Positions 7,939 to 15,649 of a stretch of DNA of 64,000 nt are shown in pieces. A program made the translations under genes and the position numbers. The notes beneath the pieces are model-generated. The model was not told where the DNA came from. It saw only the letters and a list, made by a program, of their open reading frames with translations, and did no database searches. How positions within the stretch are numbered: position 1 is the first letter of the stretch; the number at the start of each line of letters is the position of its first letter. The stretch is from Chryseobacterium sp. FH1 (GTDB lineage: Bacteria; Bacteroidota; Bacteroidia; Flavobacteriales; Weeksellaceae). The stretch spans positions 62,001-126,000 of the forward strand of contig NZ_JPLZ01000003.1 of NCBI RefSeq assembly GCF_000735135.1. Reading direction: 5' to 3'.

Positions 7939-8702
7939 TTACTCATACTTATGCTCCGTAATATCAATCAATATTTTGTCGCCTTCTTTCCATTGCGTCC
8001 AGCCGTCAAAGTTTTTGGATGCATCGAAGTTGGATTCTCTGCCCATTCCTTTTTTTAATTTAATCCAATCGCCGTTGACCTCTGTGATGTTGAAGGGCAA
8101 AAATGTGTTTTGTTTGTCTTCGAAAATCACTTTTACATTTGGCTGGTCGTAGATTTTCAGGTTCTGTTTGGAGATGTATTCTGCTCTTTTTAGATATCTT
8201 TCCCAAGTTTCAAAAATGTTCCAATTGGGATTGTAATTGGAATCAGGACAACCGATGCAGTTGTTATCAAAATGCTGTTGTTCTGTCGTGTAATAAGCGC
8301 TTTTCGCATCTCGTTTGATGTAAAAAGATTCGTTTAAATTTTCATTGGTTACGACCTTGAAACTCGTTTTGGTAGAATCCACCACGCGAAATTTCAAAAT
8401 CGGCGGAAATCTCACCAATCCCATACTTCGATTTTTTTCGCCAGACTTGTGAGAGTCACCTTCATAGATTTCGTAAGGTTTCAATTTGAGATTGGTAATG
8501 AATTTTGTAACACCGGATTTACTTGTTTTGAATTTCAAAATTTCGGCTGGAACGGTATCGTTTTCATTTTATAAAGCGAAATTGGAAATTCTGTATTCGT
8601 TTCCAGCAGTCCAATTCCGATAGGCGCATTCGAAATTTCTTCTTGACCATTGCAGGCAAAAAGTACAAAATATGAGAGAAGAATTAGGATTTTTGATTTC
8701 AT
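7939..8702 (-). pseudogene. Hypothetical lipoprotein gene with a single-base frameshift
   Basis: An ATG at 8702 starts a lipoprotein signal peptide (MKSKILILLSYFVLFACNGQ, lipobox Cys17) that runs to ...PISLYK and then meets a stop codon shortly after. Restoring one A in the AAAA run (positions 8567-8570 on the plus strand read TTTT) gives a smooth fusion, LYK-NENDTVPAEILKF, into a 200-residue downstream frame ending at 7939. That downstream frame has no ATG start of its own, only a TTG at 8538 in the middle of a conserved-looking strand. The C-terminal 60 residues look SH3-like (..VNGDWIKLKKG..WTQWKEGDKILIDI). It is either a real inactivating frameshift or a sequencing error in a homopolymer. 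No function can be named. It is the last gene of the unknown membrane-protein set. Confidence 0.75.
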
Positions 8703-8744
8703 ATTTTATCTAGATTTTATTAAAATTATTAAATAGTCAATTTA

Positions 8745-9551
8745 CTATTTGCGTTTGATTTTGATAATCAAAAAGATATAACAAAAAATTGTCACCGCAA
8801 TCGAAGTGTAGGTTACCAGATGATTTCTGCCATTATCACCAAAAAAATAGATAACGATAAAAGCCAAAATGAGAGGCAAAACCAGCAACAGTTTTGAAAT
8901 GTACATTTCACTTTCGTTCTTCAAAGCTCTGTGATGTTCACTTTCTAGATTTAATTTGTTAGGGAAGTTTTCCTCTACGAAGGATTTAATTTTTTCAATA
9001 TTTTGAATATTCAATTCTCTTGGTCTGATGATGAATTTGCTTGTCAGAATCAACAAATTTTTATCTTGAAAAACAAAAGAATTGATGTCTTTGACACTAA
9101 AAGTTTTCAGGAATTGCTTCGGATTCAAAGCGTAGGATTTGTAGTCGTTATCTTCTGTATGAAGGCATTTTAATCGAGAAGAATCCAAATAAAAAACTTC
9201 GAAGGAATCTTCTTTCTGATAATCTTTAATGCTTTCTAAACTGGACTCATAGAAAAACAATGGCGAGAAAAGTATGGAAGTGGCGAGGATTTCTACAAAT
9301 TCAATTTCAGGTATTTGTGAAATTAGAATAATCGAAACAACATAAATTATAATCAAAATTGAAAACTTTGCCCTGAATTTTTTATTGAGAAATATTAGAA
9401 CAAAAATCAGAATAATGGCCATCACATTTCGCCAATTCAAAAATAAACTCAGCAATCCCAAAACCAGAAAAACACCAGTGAAAAACAAAAGCACCAAGTC
9501 GTTCTTTTTGCCAAAGTTTTTGATGGTGATGCTAATGTTTTTCTGCCTCAT
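8745..9551 (-). CDS. Hypothetical membrane protein with PH-like domain
   Basis: A 268-residue protein. Four hydrophobic segments fill about residues 18-100, a soluble domain spans about 110-205 (FEVFYLDSSRLKCLHTEDND then LLILTSKFIIRPREL), and two more membrane segments close the protein (about 215-265), ending in a basic tail. The soluble part has the strand-rich, helix-ended look of bacterial PH domains, but this is an impression only. It sits 28 bp downstream of the next gene of a same-strand series of unknown membrane proteins. Function unknown. Confidence 0.7.
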   Translation of the reverse strand: MRQKNISITIKNFGKKNDLVLLFFTGVFLVLGLLSLFLNWRNVMAIILIFVLIFLNKKFRAKFSILIIIYVVSIILISQIPEIEFVEILATSILFSPLFFYESSLESIKDYQKEDSFEVFYLDSSRLKCLHTEDNDYKSYALNPKQFLKTFSVKDINSFVFQDKNLLILTSKFIIRPRELNIQNIEKIKSFVEENFPNKLNLESEHHRALKNESEMYISKLLLVLPLILAFIVIYFFGDNGRNHLVTYTSIAVTIFCYIFLIIKIKRK

Positions 9552-9579
9552 AGTTTTTTCTGAAAATTAAAATAAAAAA

Positions 9580-10245
9580 TTAATCCGTGTAATAATCAGA
9601 TAAAAATCGAGCATTTTCGGGAATTATTGTGACCATTGGAAATTTATCACCTTCTTCTCTGATTTTCTCGTTGACGGTTTTTGGACTTGCTACGAATGAA
9701 ACTTGTTTGCGCCAAACCACAATGTTTTCGGTGAAAGCCAAAGGCAGTTTTTTGGCAAATTCGTTAGGTTTTATAAAATCTGGACGGAACAAAATTGCAA
9801 TTTCCTTGTCCATCGGTGTTTGAGGATTTTCCGTAGCGATGTCGATTTTCTCTGCAATTCTGTCGATGAAACTTTCGTCATGGCGGTTTTCATCGGTGGT
9901 GTAGATGCAATAGAATACTCGTTCGGTCGCATTTCCTACAATGATTTTTGCCACGGAAATTGGAGCAATATTGGTGGTCGCCAATAATTTTTTCTTCGTC
10001 GAATCCGCAATGATTTTGACAAGTCCAAAGCACAGAAGCCCAACTGCAACTAGGACGATAAGCATTGTCATTCCAACGGTTTCCGTCAAGTCGCTGAAAA
10101 AAGCCATTGCGACAAACATTAAAAGTCCGATTCCGATGACCAAGGGAAGATAAATAATTCTGTTGTGCCCAAATGAGGAAACGCCGATATATTTGTTGAT
10201 AATCGTAGAATCAGTTTCAAGTTTTTTTAGTTTTTCAATGTTCAT
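9580..10245 (-). CDS. Hypothetical two-TM membrane protein
   Basis: A 221-residue protein. A short polar N-terminus (1-28) is followed by two membrane segments (about 30-50 and 58-78) and a cytoplasmic domain of about 140 residues rich in mixed alpha/beta segments (ERVFYCIYTTDENRHDESFI, IAILFRPDFIKP). No motif that I recognise. It belongs to a run of six same-strand genes of unknown function between 7939 and 12675. A 90-bp gap separates it from the gene upstream, so it may have a secondary promoter. Confidence 0.68.
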   Translation of the reverse strand: MNIEKLKKLETDSTIINKYIGVSSFGHNRIIYLPLVIGIGLLMFVAMAFFSDLTETVGMTMLIVLVAVGLLCFGLVKIIADSTKKKLLATTNIAPISVAKIIVGNATERVFYCIYTTDENRHDESFIDRIAEKIDIATENPQTPMDKEIAILFRPDFIKPNEFAKKLPLAFTENIVVWRKQVSFVASPKTVNEKIREEGDKFPMVTIIPENARFLSDYYTD

Positions 10246-10335
10246 TTCTTTGTGTTTTTAGTGATTTGTTTGTGAATTTGATTACAATCTGTCAAAAATG
10301 CTGTAACAAATTGCAATCCAAAATTTCGTTAAAAA

Positions 10336-11265
10336 TTAAATTTTCTCATTCTTCAACCCAACATAAAGCCGATACTTAAAAGCAAATTGCTCAATGCCAC
10401 TCAAGGAAACGCTGACTTTTCCATTGCTCCATTCGATATTACCTAAATCGAGGTTGTCGTATTTTTCCAGTTCGATGGAAGTTGGTTCGCCTAGCAAATC
10501 CGTCAGTTTTACTTTTAGTTCTAAGAATTTTTGATAACCATTTTTTTCGGCACCTAGGAATTCGTCGGTTTGGGCAAATGGTTTTTTGCTGTCGATATCA
10601 AGCCATTTCATTACGCCAACGTAAGACTCAAAACCGTCTAAAATCTTGTGTTTTCCCAGAAACCAATTGGTTCTGTCGCCACTGTCTTTTCTGTCTTCCG
10701 CGTATTTATCCAGCTCGGAATAAGGCGTAAGCCAAGGAATGAAAACCTGAGTGTCCTCAAACAAAAGTCCAGTTTGCAGATTTTCCCAGATTTGTTTGCG
10801 CTTGATTTCTTTATTGGTGGAGTAGGGAAATATGAAATGAGGATTCATTTGTTGCGATTTTTTCTTCATATAAATAAGACAAACAAAATTCACAATTGCC
10901 AGCGGAATCCAAAACGGCGAAGCAAATACAATTGAAAATATGAACAACGGAAGGATGCCTTTCAGTCCAGCCGTAATCACATTATCCATTGGCAAACGCG
11001 TTCCAATCGAAGTGAAAATACACGCCACCAACATTCCAAAAAGACTTAACAAAATTGAAATACCAGCCAATTTCCATTTGCCATAATTTTGATTTTCATT
11101 GTTATTTAAATGAAAAAATGCCGTTCCATAAGCGATAAAAATAATCAATGAAATAATAATCCGATACAGAAAATCCAACTCTGGAAACATCATCAAAGCT
11201 AAATTACCAACCAGCAGATTGATAAAAACACAAACGACAAACAGAATGAGACTTCGGCTTTTCAT
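10336..11265 (-). CDS. Hypothetical four-TM membrane protein with cytoplasmic C-terminal domain
   Basis: A 309-residue protein. Four membrane segments lie in the first 135 residues (about 4-24, 30-52, 67-88, 107-132), followed by a soluble domain of about 170 residues with aromatic-rich strands (FIPWLTPYSELDKYAED, YVGVMKWLDIDSKKPF, LGNIEWSNGKVSVSLSG). No family recognised. It starts 9 bp downstream of the lipoprotein at 11275-12072, so translation is probably coupled. Confidence 0.7.
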   Translation of the reverse strand: MKSRSLILFVVCVFINLLVGNLALMMFPELDFLYRIIISLIIFIAYGTAFFHLNNNENQNYGKWKLAGISILLSLFGMLVACIFTSIGTRLPMDNVITAGLKGILPLFIFSIVFASPFWIPLAIVNFVCLIYMKKKSQQMNPHFIFPYSTNKEIKRKQIWENLQTGLLFEDTQVFIPWLTPYSELDKYAEDRKDSGDRTNWFLGKHKILDGFESYVGVMKWLDIDSKKPFAQTDEFLGAEKNGYQKFLELKVKLTDLLGEPTSIELEKYDNLDLGNIEWSNGKVSVSLSGIEQFAFKYRLYVGLKNEKI

Positions 11266-11274
11266 AGGTTGAAT

Positions 11275-12072
11275 TTACTTGAATTCAGTTTTGTAGAATT
11301 GATATTTTTTCACCCATTTTTCATTCTCATAAACTTCTTCGTAACCTTTTACAACAAAGCTATTGTCGGTTTTCCAAACTATTTTTTCTATGGCGAAATC
11401 TTTGGAATTGTAGCTCGCATATTCGGTGAGGAAATTTTTCGGATTGGATTTGTCATTAATTTTCAAAATACCGATGTCGCAATTTTTATGTTCGTAAACG
11501 CTGTTGTAATAATAAACAAAATATTTGTTGTTGACCGATGGAATGGGCAATTCCACACTGCCGTCGCCGAAGGAAACGATGTTGTATTCATAATCGTTGG
11601 TACTGTCCAATAAGAACAATTCTCCAAATCCCAAGCTTTCCGCCGTTGAATTATCTGTGATTGCAAATAATTTCAAATCAGGATAATAACCCAAATATTC
11701 AAATCCGCTCCAACTTTTTTCTCCGCCGTAATCTCGATATTTTTTAAACTGATGTTTCTTCACAGCGGTTTCAACAAAGAAATAATCATCATTCTGTTGT
11801 GGTTTCGAAGTGTCAATATATTTTTTTTCAGCTACGGACAAAAATTCTTGTTCAGTGATATTTTCAAAAGTCAACTTGGGCAATTTTTCAAATCTGTCAG
11901 AAAAGCCGACGTCCACTTTTTTCGTGCTGTCTTTTTTCAACTCTGGCTTTTCAGAACTTGAAACCGTTTGATGAATCGAATCTGTCTTCTTTGAATTTTC
12001 AACTTTTGCAAGTTTGTTTTCTTTGCAGGACAGCGTTGAGATTGTCAATATTAAAAATAGAATGCTTTTCAT
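11275..12072 (-). CDS. Hypothetical lipoprotein
   Basis: A 265-residue protein with a lipobox (STLSC, Cys16), then a Lys/Ser/Glu-rich linker to about residue 55. The folded part (55-265) alternates strands and ends with motifs such as FVYYYNSVYEHKNCDIGILKI. It is 9 bp upstream of the four-TM protein and 15 bp downstream of the PH-like membrane protein, so the three form a tight transcription unit. Its placement suggests an envelope partner of the membrane proteins. No function can be assigned. Confidence 0.72.
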   Translation of the reverse strand: MKSILFLILTISTLSCKENKLAKVENSKKTDSIHQTVSSSEKPELKKDSTKKVDVGFSDRFEKLPKLTFENITEQEFLSVAEKKYIDTSKPQQNDDYFFVETAVKKHQFKKYRDYGGEKSWSGFEYLGYYPDLKLFAITDNSTAESLGFGELFLLDSTNDYEYNIVSFGDGSVELPIPSVNNKYFVYYYNSVYEHKNCDIGILKINDKSNPKNFLTEYASYNSKDFAIEKIVWKTDNSFVVKGYEEVYENEKWVKKYQFYKTEFK

Positions 12073-12087
12073 TTGTGGTTTTTTGTT

Positions 12088-12675
12088 TTATGAATTAATT
12101 TTCCTCTGAATCATTTCCCAAGCTTTCACTTCAAATTCAAATGCAATGTCCTGTTTTGTCGTCATTTTTCCGTGCGTTAGCAATTGTCCGCCTAAGGAAA
12201 GAGATTCGGGGATTTGGTAATTTTTTTTCGAAATGATAATAAAAGTTTTCACTCTCACGCCATTGTTGGTCATCGCATTATTATTCGTTTCTGGTTCTTT
12301 GGTGATTTCAAAAATGACCGAAGCTTTCGAAAAAGAACTTACGCCAGCACGTCTGTTAGAAGATTTCAAAAGTTTGACGGTTTTTATTTCTTCCCATTTG
12401 ATATGCCTTTGCCAAAAAAGTGAATAGGCGGAAATTCCATCATTATCAATTTTAATAATTGGCAAAAATGTCGCTGTCAAAATCCAAATATCCAAACATA
12501 AATAAATGAAAAAGAAGATGATATAAATGAAATTTGAACCCACAAAATGGTAAAACCCAACTTCATTGATGCCAAGAATTCCCACGATAAACATTTGCAA
12601 CGTAAAAAGCAACATTATAATCGCTACAATGTTCAAAAATAAAACGTTTGTGAAAATACTATAAGTCGCTTTCAA
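12088..12675 (-). CDS. Hypothetical membrane protein with bacterial PH-like domain
   Basis: A 195-residue protein with two membrane segments (about 12-35 and 47-72), then IIKIDNDGISAYSLFWQRHIKWEEIKTV, a block seen in bacterial PH-like (bPH) proteins in which the strand-turn pattern gISayslf...iKWeeIktV is typical. It ends in an amphipathic region. It is the first gene of the six-gene minus-strand set. The other PH-like member (8745-9551) is four genes downstream. The role is unknown. Confidence 0.7.
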   Translation of the reverse strand: MKATYSIFTNVLFLNIVAIIMLLFTLQMFIVGILGINEVGFYHFVGSNFIYIIFFFIYLCLDIWILTATFLPIIKIDNDGISAYSLFWQRHIKWEEIKTVKLLKSSNRRAGVSSFSKASVIFEITKEPETNNNAMTNNGVRVKTFIIISKKNYQIPESLSLGGQLLTHGKMTTKQDIAFEFEVKAWEMIQRKINS

Positions 12676-12735
12676 TCGAAGTTTTTAAATATTAATTAGT
12701 TAAAGTATAAATTTCTAATTCCCATAATTTGAGTT

Positions 12736-12770
12736 TTAAGCTAATCACCAAAAGCTAATTGCGATTAGCC
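12736..12770. repeat. Dispersed AGCTAAT/AGCCAAT repeat, copy 1
   Basis: The AGCTAATCACCAAAAGCTAATTGC type sequence is made of short imperfect units. Similar stretches recur at 25152, 35792, 37342 and 55832, always between genes. Confidence 0.55.
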
Positions 12771-12772
12771 CT

Positions 12773-13441
12773 TCAATTTCCAATCGCCTCATTCAAAAAC
12801 CGATTGAATGGATAGATTTCCTTCAAAACCTTTACCGTATTTTTGACAAAGTTCTTATCCAAAACTTCCTTGTCTGACAAAGGATGGAACACGATAAACT
12901 GCTTGAACTTGAGATAATCACCCATTGGATTTTCCTTATCAAAACCTTGTGGAACTTTCACCAATTTTGTGCCTTGCAATTCCAAAACATCTTTGAAGGA
13001 TTTTTTATTGAGGATTTTCAGGAATGTATCGCCGTCAGAACTGATGGCTTCACGAATGGCTTTCAGATTTTTTGGTTCTGTCATATAGACGCCACCTGCG
13101 AGAAAAGATTTTCCATTTTCCAGATGAATGTAATAACCAGCGTGGTTCAGCGTTTTTGGACCTTTTTCTACAAACGATGCGCCGATGTTGGTTTTGTAAG
13201 GCGTTTTGTCCTTGGAAAATCGCGTGTCTTTGTAAATCCTGAAAATACAATTCTTAGCTTCCAATCGTTCCACGCTTTCATCAAACTCGGAAACTTCGGC
13301 GATGATTTCGTTCACCACATTTTCAAAGTTCGCTTTGGCTTCCAGATAGAGCGGTTTGTTTTCGTTGAACCATTCTCTGTTGTTATTGATTTCGAGCGTT
13401 GAAAGGAACTTGAGCGTTTCTGGATTGATGGCTGTTGACAT
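12773..13441 (-). CDS. DUF2461 domain-containing protein
   Basis: A 222-residue cytoplasmic protein matching the DUF2461 (conserved hypothetical TIGR02453) pattern along its length: LKFLSTLEINNNREWFNENK at the N-terminus, FRIYKDTRFSKDKTPYKTNIGA in the middle and GYYIHLENGKSFLAGGVYM after it. The family is widespread and of unknown function. The start ATG at 13441 agrees with the family start. It is transcribed alone. The 5' region has TATCTTTA, one base from the -7 consensus. Confidence 0.9.
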   Translation of the reverse strand: MSTAINPETLKFLSTLEINNNREWFNENKPLYLEAKANFENVVNEIIAEVSEFDESVERLEAKNCIFRIYKDTRFSKDKTPYKTNIGASFVEKGPKTLNHAGYYIHLENGKSFLAGGVYMTEPKNLKAIREAISSDGDTFLKILNKKSFKDVLELQGTKLVKVPQGFDKENPMGDYLKFKQFIVFHPLSDKEVLDKNFVKNTVKVLKEIYPFNRFLNEAIGN

Positions 13442-13483
13442 TTCTATTTTAATTTTTTATTAAAGATATTTATTTTTAAAACA

Positions 13484-13638
13484 CTTAGAGCCTATTAAAA
13501 GATGATTCAAAAATAAAATTTTCAAAACATTTTTCTTCTCCCAACCCTAAAGGGTGGAAAAACCTTGAAAATTTCATCAAAATAGCTCCCTTTAGAGTTG
13601 GGGAAAGAATTTTGATGAAATTTAAACAGGCTCTTAAG
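13484..13638. repeat. Nested palindromic element with CCCAACCCTAAAGGG-type cores
   Basis: This is most of a 353-bp gap without a gene. The outer arms are CTTAGAGCCT (13484-13493) and AGGCTCTTAAG (13628-13638). The inner arms are ATTTCATCAAAAT (13571-13583) and ATTTTGATGAAAT (13609-13621). Two cores lie inside: CTCCCAACCCTAAAGGG near 13538 and, inverted, GCTCCCTTTAGAGTTGGGG at 13585-13603. The same inner arms and cores recur at 35081-35166, and the core alone at 26094. The remainder of the gap (13639-13752) shows nothing else. Confidence 0.75.
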
Positions 13639-13752
13639 TCACTTGAGATTTAAAGTTGAAAATATTTAAAGTTCACTTTAGATAAAATCTTTGATTATTT
13701 AAACTAATGCGTTCTAATGTGAGCTATGATTTAATAGTTAAAATAACCTTTT

Positions 13753-13782
13753 AAAAAAAATCCCACTCATAGAACGGGATTT
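13753..13782 (-). terminator. Intrinsic terminator after the T9SS protein
   Basis: On the minus strand AAATCCC pairs with GGGATTT around an 11-base loop, followed by eight T. It lies 13 bp past the stop of the gene at 13795. Confidence 0.75.
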
Positions 13783-13794
13783 CAAAGTTTTCAA

Positions 13795-14715
13795 TTATTG
13801 TTTTACAATTTTGGAAGAGTAAGTTTTTCCTTTGTTGTTTTTCAAATTAATGATGTAAACGCCAGCTTTCAATTGTTTCAGATTGATTTCCTCCACATTG
13901 CCAAAGTCGGAAACCTTCTGTCCAAGCGTGTTGTAAACTTCGATGGTTGATATTTTTTCACCATTTGGAAGATTTAATTTTAAAATATCTTTTACTGGAT
14001 TTGGATAGAGTTTGATGTTTCCTTTGGTTGCATCATTCACTGCCATGACTTCATCATTAATTTTAATATTATCATAATAGGCATCTCCGCCATAGTTATT
14101 GTGAAGGAAATTCATTCCATCCAGATTCACTTTGCTGGTGTTGGCAACATCTAAAATCAAGTTGTTGTCCAAGTAATATTTGATAGTCGCTTCGGTGAAT
14201 TCAATTTTCAAATTGTACCATCTGTTTACTTGCCAGCTTGCATTTGTAATGGTGTAGCCACCAAGATTTAGCTCAGGATAAATGTAGAGATTTCCTCTGT
14301 TTTCAAATCCAACTGCTGTCACGATATCAAAAACCTCTTCTTCCAAATTCTCGTGATACAGCGCAAACTCAAAGTCAGAACCGTTTTGGTCAGACGAGTA
14401 GAAGTCGTATGAAATGGTTGTGTTTTGGTAGTCCAAAGCTGGCGAAAAAGATTTCTCGATTCCAAAAATAGGAAACCATTGGTCGCCAAATTGTGGGACG
14501 TGAGCATTTTTAAAAGAATAAGTTCCAGAATTTGCTCGTTCGCTGGTGATGATTTGATTGGTCAATGGACCATCGCTGGATTCCGTCACGGTCCAACCAT
14601 TTTGTCCGTTGATGTCGCCTAAAATGTAACCTTCCGAAGCTTCAAATGAAATCGTCTGTTGTGCAAATGCAAATGAGGAAACTAAGGAAAGAATGAATAA
14701 GTATTTATTTTTCAT
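13795..14715 (-). CDS. T9SS-exported lectin-like (concanavalin-type) protein
   Basis: A 306-residue protein with a signal peptide (MKNKYLFILSLVSSFAFAQ) and a beta-rich central domain (about 20-220) with patterns of LamG/concanavalin-like jelly rolls: FEASEGYILGDINGQNGW, then YDFYSSDQNGSDFEFAL and WYNLKIEFTEATIKYYLDN. It ends in a type A T9SS sorting domain (YPNPVKDILKLNLPNGEK...GVYIINLKNNKGKTYSSKIVKQ). The product is exported to the cell surface or medium. Binding to glycans is plausible from the fold but not shown. It has its own terminator and is not clearly part of an operon. Confidence 0.86.
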   Translation of the reverse strand: MKNKYLFILSLVSSFAFAQQTISFEASEGYILGDINGQNGWTVTESSDGPLTNQIITSERANSGTYSFKNAHVPQFGDQWFPIFGIEKSFSPALDYQNTTISYDFYSSDQNGSDFEFALYHENLEEEVFDIVTAVGFENRGNLYIYPELNLGGYTITNASWQVNRWYNLKIEFTEATIKYYLDNNLILDVANTSKVNLDGMNFLHNNYGGDAYYDNIKINDEVMAVNDATKGNIKLYPNPVKDILKLNLPNGEKISTIEVYNTLGQKVSDFGNVEEINLKQLKAGVYIINLKNNKGKTYSSKIVKQ

Positions 14716-14843
14716 ATATAAGAATTAATTATTTTTTATTAATACGTAGTGGTTTCATCAACCAAAATTTTGCCAAATGATAAGTAAAATTAAGTTAAAA
14801 TAAAATAACAAAAATTAAGTTTTTATACTAATATCGTTTATAA

Positions 14844-15578
14844 TTAAGACAGTTTCTGGTCTTTTTCGCAATAAAAACTAGAACGCTTTCCTTTGCCTAT
14901 ATTTTTCGTGATGACGGTTTCGCCACATTTAGGACATTTCTTTTTGTGGTAGATTTGCCAATGTTTTTTCAATTCATCAGTTCTTTTCCATTTCAAAAAA
15001 TCAAAACTATAATTTCTGGCTTCTGTCAAAAGTTCGTTCAATTTCTTCAAAGGCAGATTTCCAACTTGACTTTCCGGATGAACACCGATTCTGAAAAGGA
15101 CTTCATTTTTAATGATATTCCCAACACCAGAGAAGATTTCCTGATTCATCAAGGCGTCGCAAACCATCATTTTTGGGTTAGCTTTAAGTTTCTTTTTTGT
15201 GTTTTTTGGATTCCAATCGTCGCTCATCACATCGGCTTCCCAATCGATGGTTTTCAGAAAATCGTCATCCACCATTTTTACAGAGCAAGTGTAGAAAAGT
15301 GCTTTCCCATTTTTGAAATTTAAACCAAGTCTCAAAGATTTGTCTGGCTTTGTCTGCTCGTCGATTTCATACGAACCAAACATTAGCAAATGAATTTTGA
15401 CGCTCACTTTTTCGAATATCAGATACGTCTGTTTTCCGTAGAGTCGGATTTGTTTAAGTTTTTTGTTAATGAGCAATTCATTGTCGATGCCGGAGTTTCC
15501 AACAGCAGAAACGACTTTTTCTCCCACAAATTTCTGGAGATTTTCTTTCATCAACACAATAGTTGGACCTTCTGGCAT
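14844..15578 (-). CDS. Fpg/Nei-family DNA glycosylase
   Basis: A 244-residue protein. It begins MPEGPT, so after Met removal Pro1 is the catalytic N-terminal amine and Glu2 the general acid, as in Fpg and endonuclease VIII. Other family marks are the beta-hairpin lysine (LYGKQTYLIF), the helix-two-turn-helix (ALMNQEIFSGVGNIIKNEV) and a C-terminal zinc-finger region. The finger has CPKC and then YCEKDQ, so the fourth ligand is Asp rather than Cys, which is unusual. The enzyme excises oxidised bases and cleaves the strand. It is divergent from dgt, which handles nucleotides, though a functional link is not implied. Confidence 0.9.
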   Translation of the reverse strand: MPEGPTIVLMKENLQKFVGEKVVSAVGNSGIDNELLINKKLKQIRLYGKQTYLIFEKVSVKIHLLMFGSYEIDEQTKPDKSLRLGLNFKNGKALFYTCSVKMVDDDFLKTIDWEADVMSDDWNPKNTKKKLKANPKMMVCDALMNQEIFSGVGNIIKNEVLFRIGVHPESQVGNLPLKKLNELLTEARNYSFDFLKWKRTDELKKHWQIYHKKKCPKCGETVITKNIGKGKRSSFYCEKDQKLS

Positions 15579-15633
15579 AATGACTTTTTTGATAAAATCT
15601 CAAATATTATTCCGTTAAAAATAAAATATCCCT

Positions 15634-15641
15634 TATTTTTG
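15634..15641 (+). promoter_or_regulatory. -7 box (TATTTTTG) of dgt
   Basis: Exact TAnnTTTG match ending 8 bp before the ATG at 15650. The transcript would be almost leaderless. Confidence 0.45.
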
Positions 15642-15649
15642 AATCCAAT

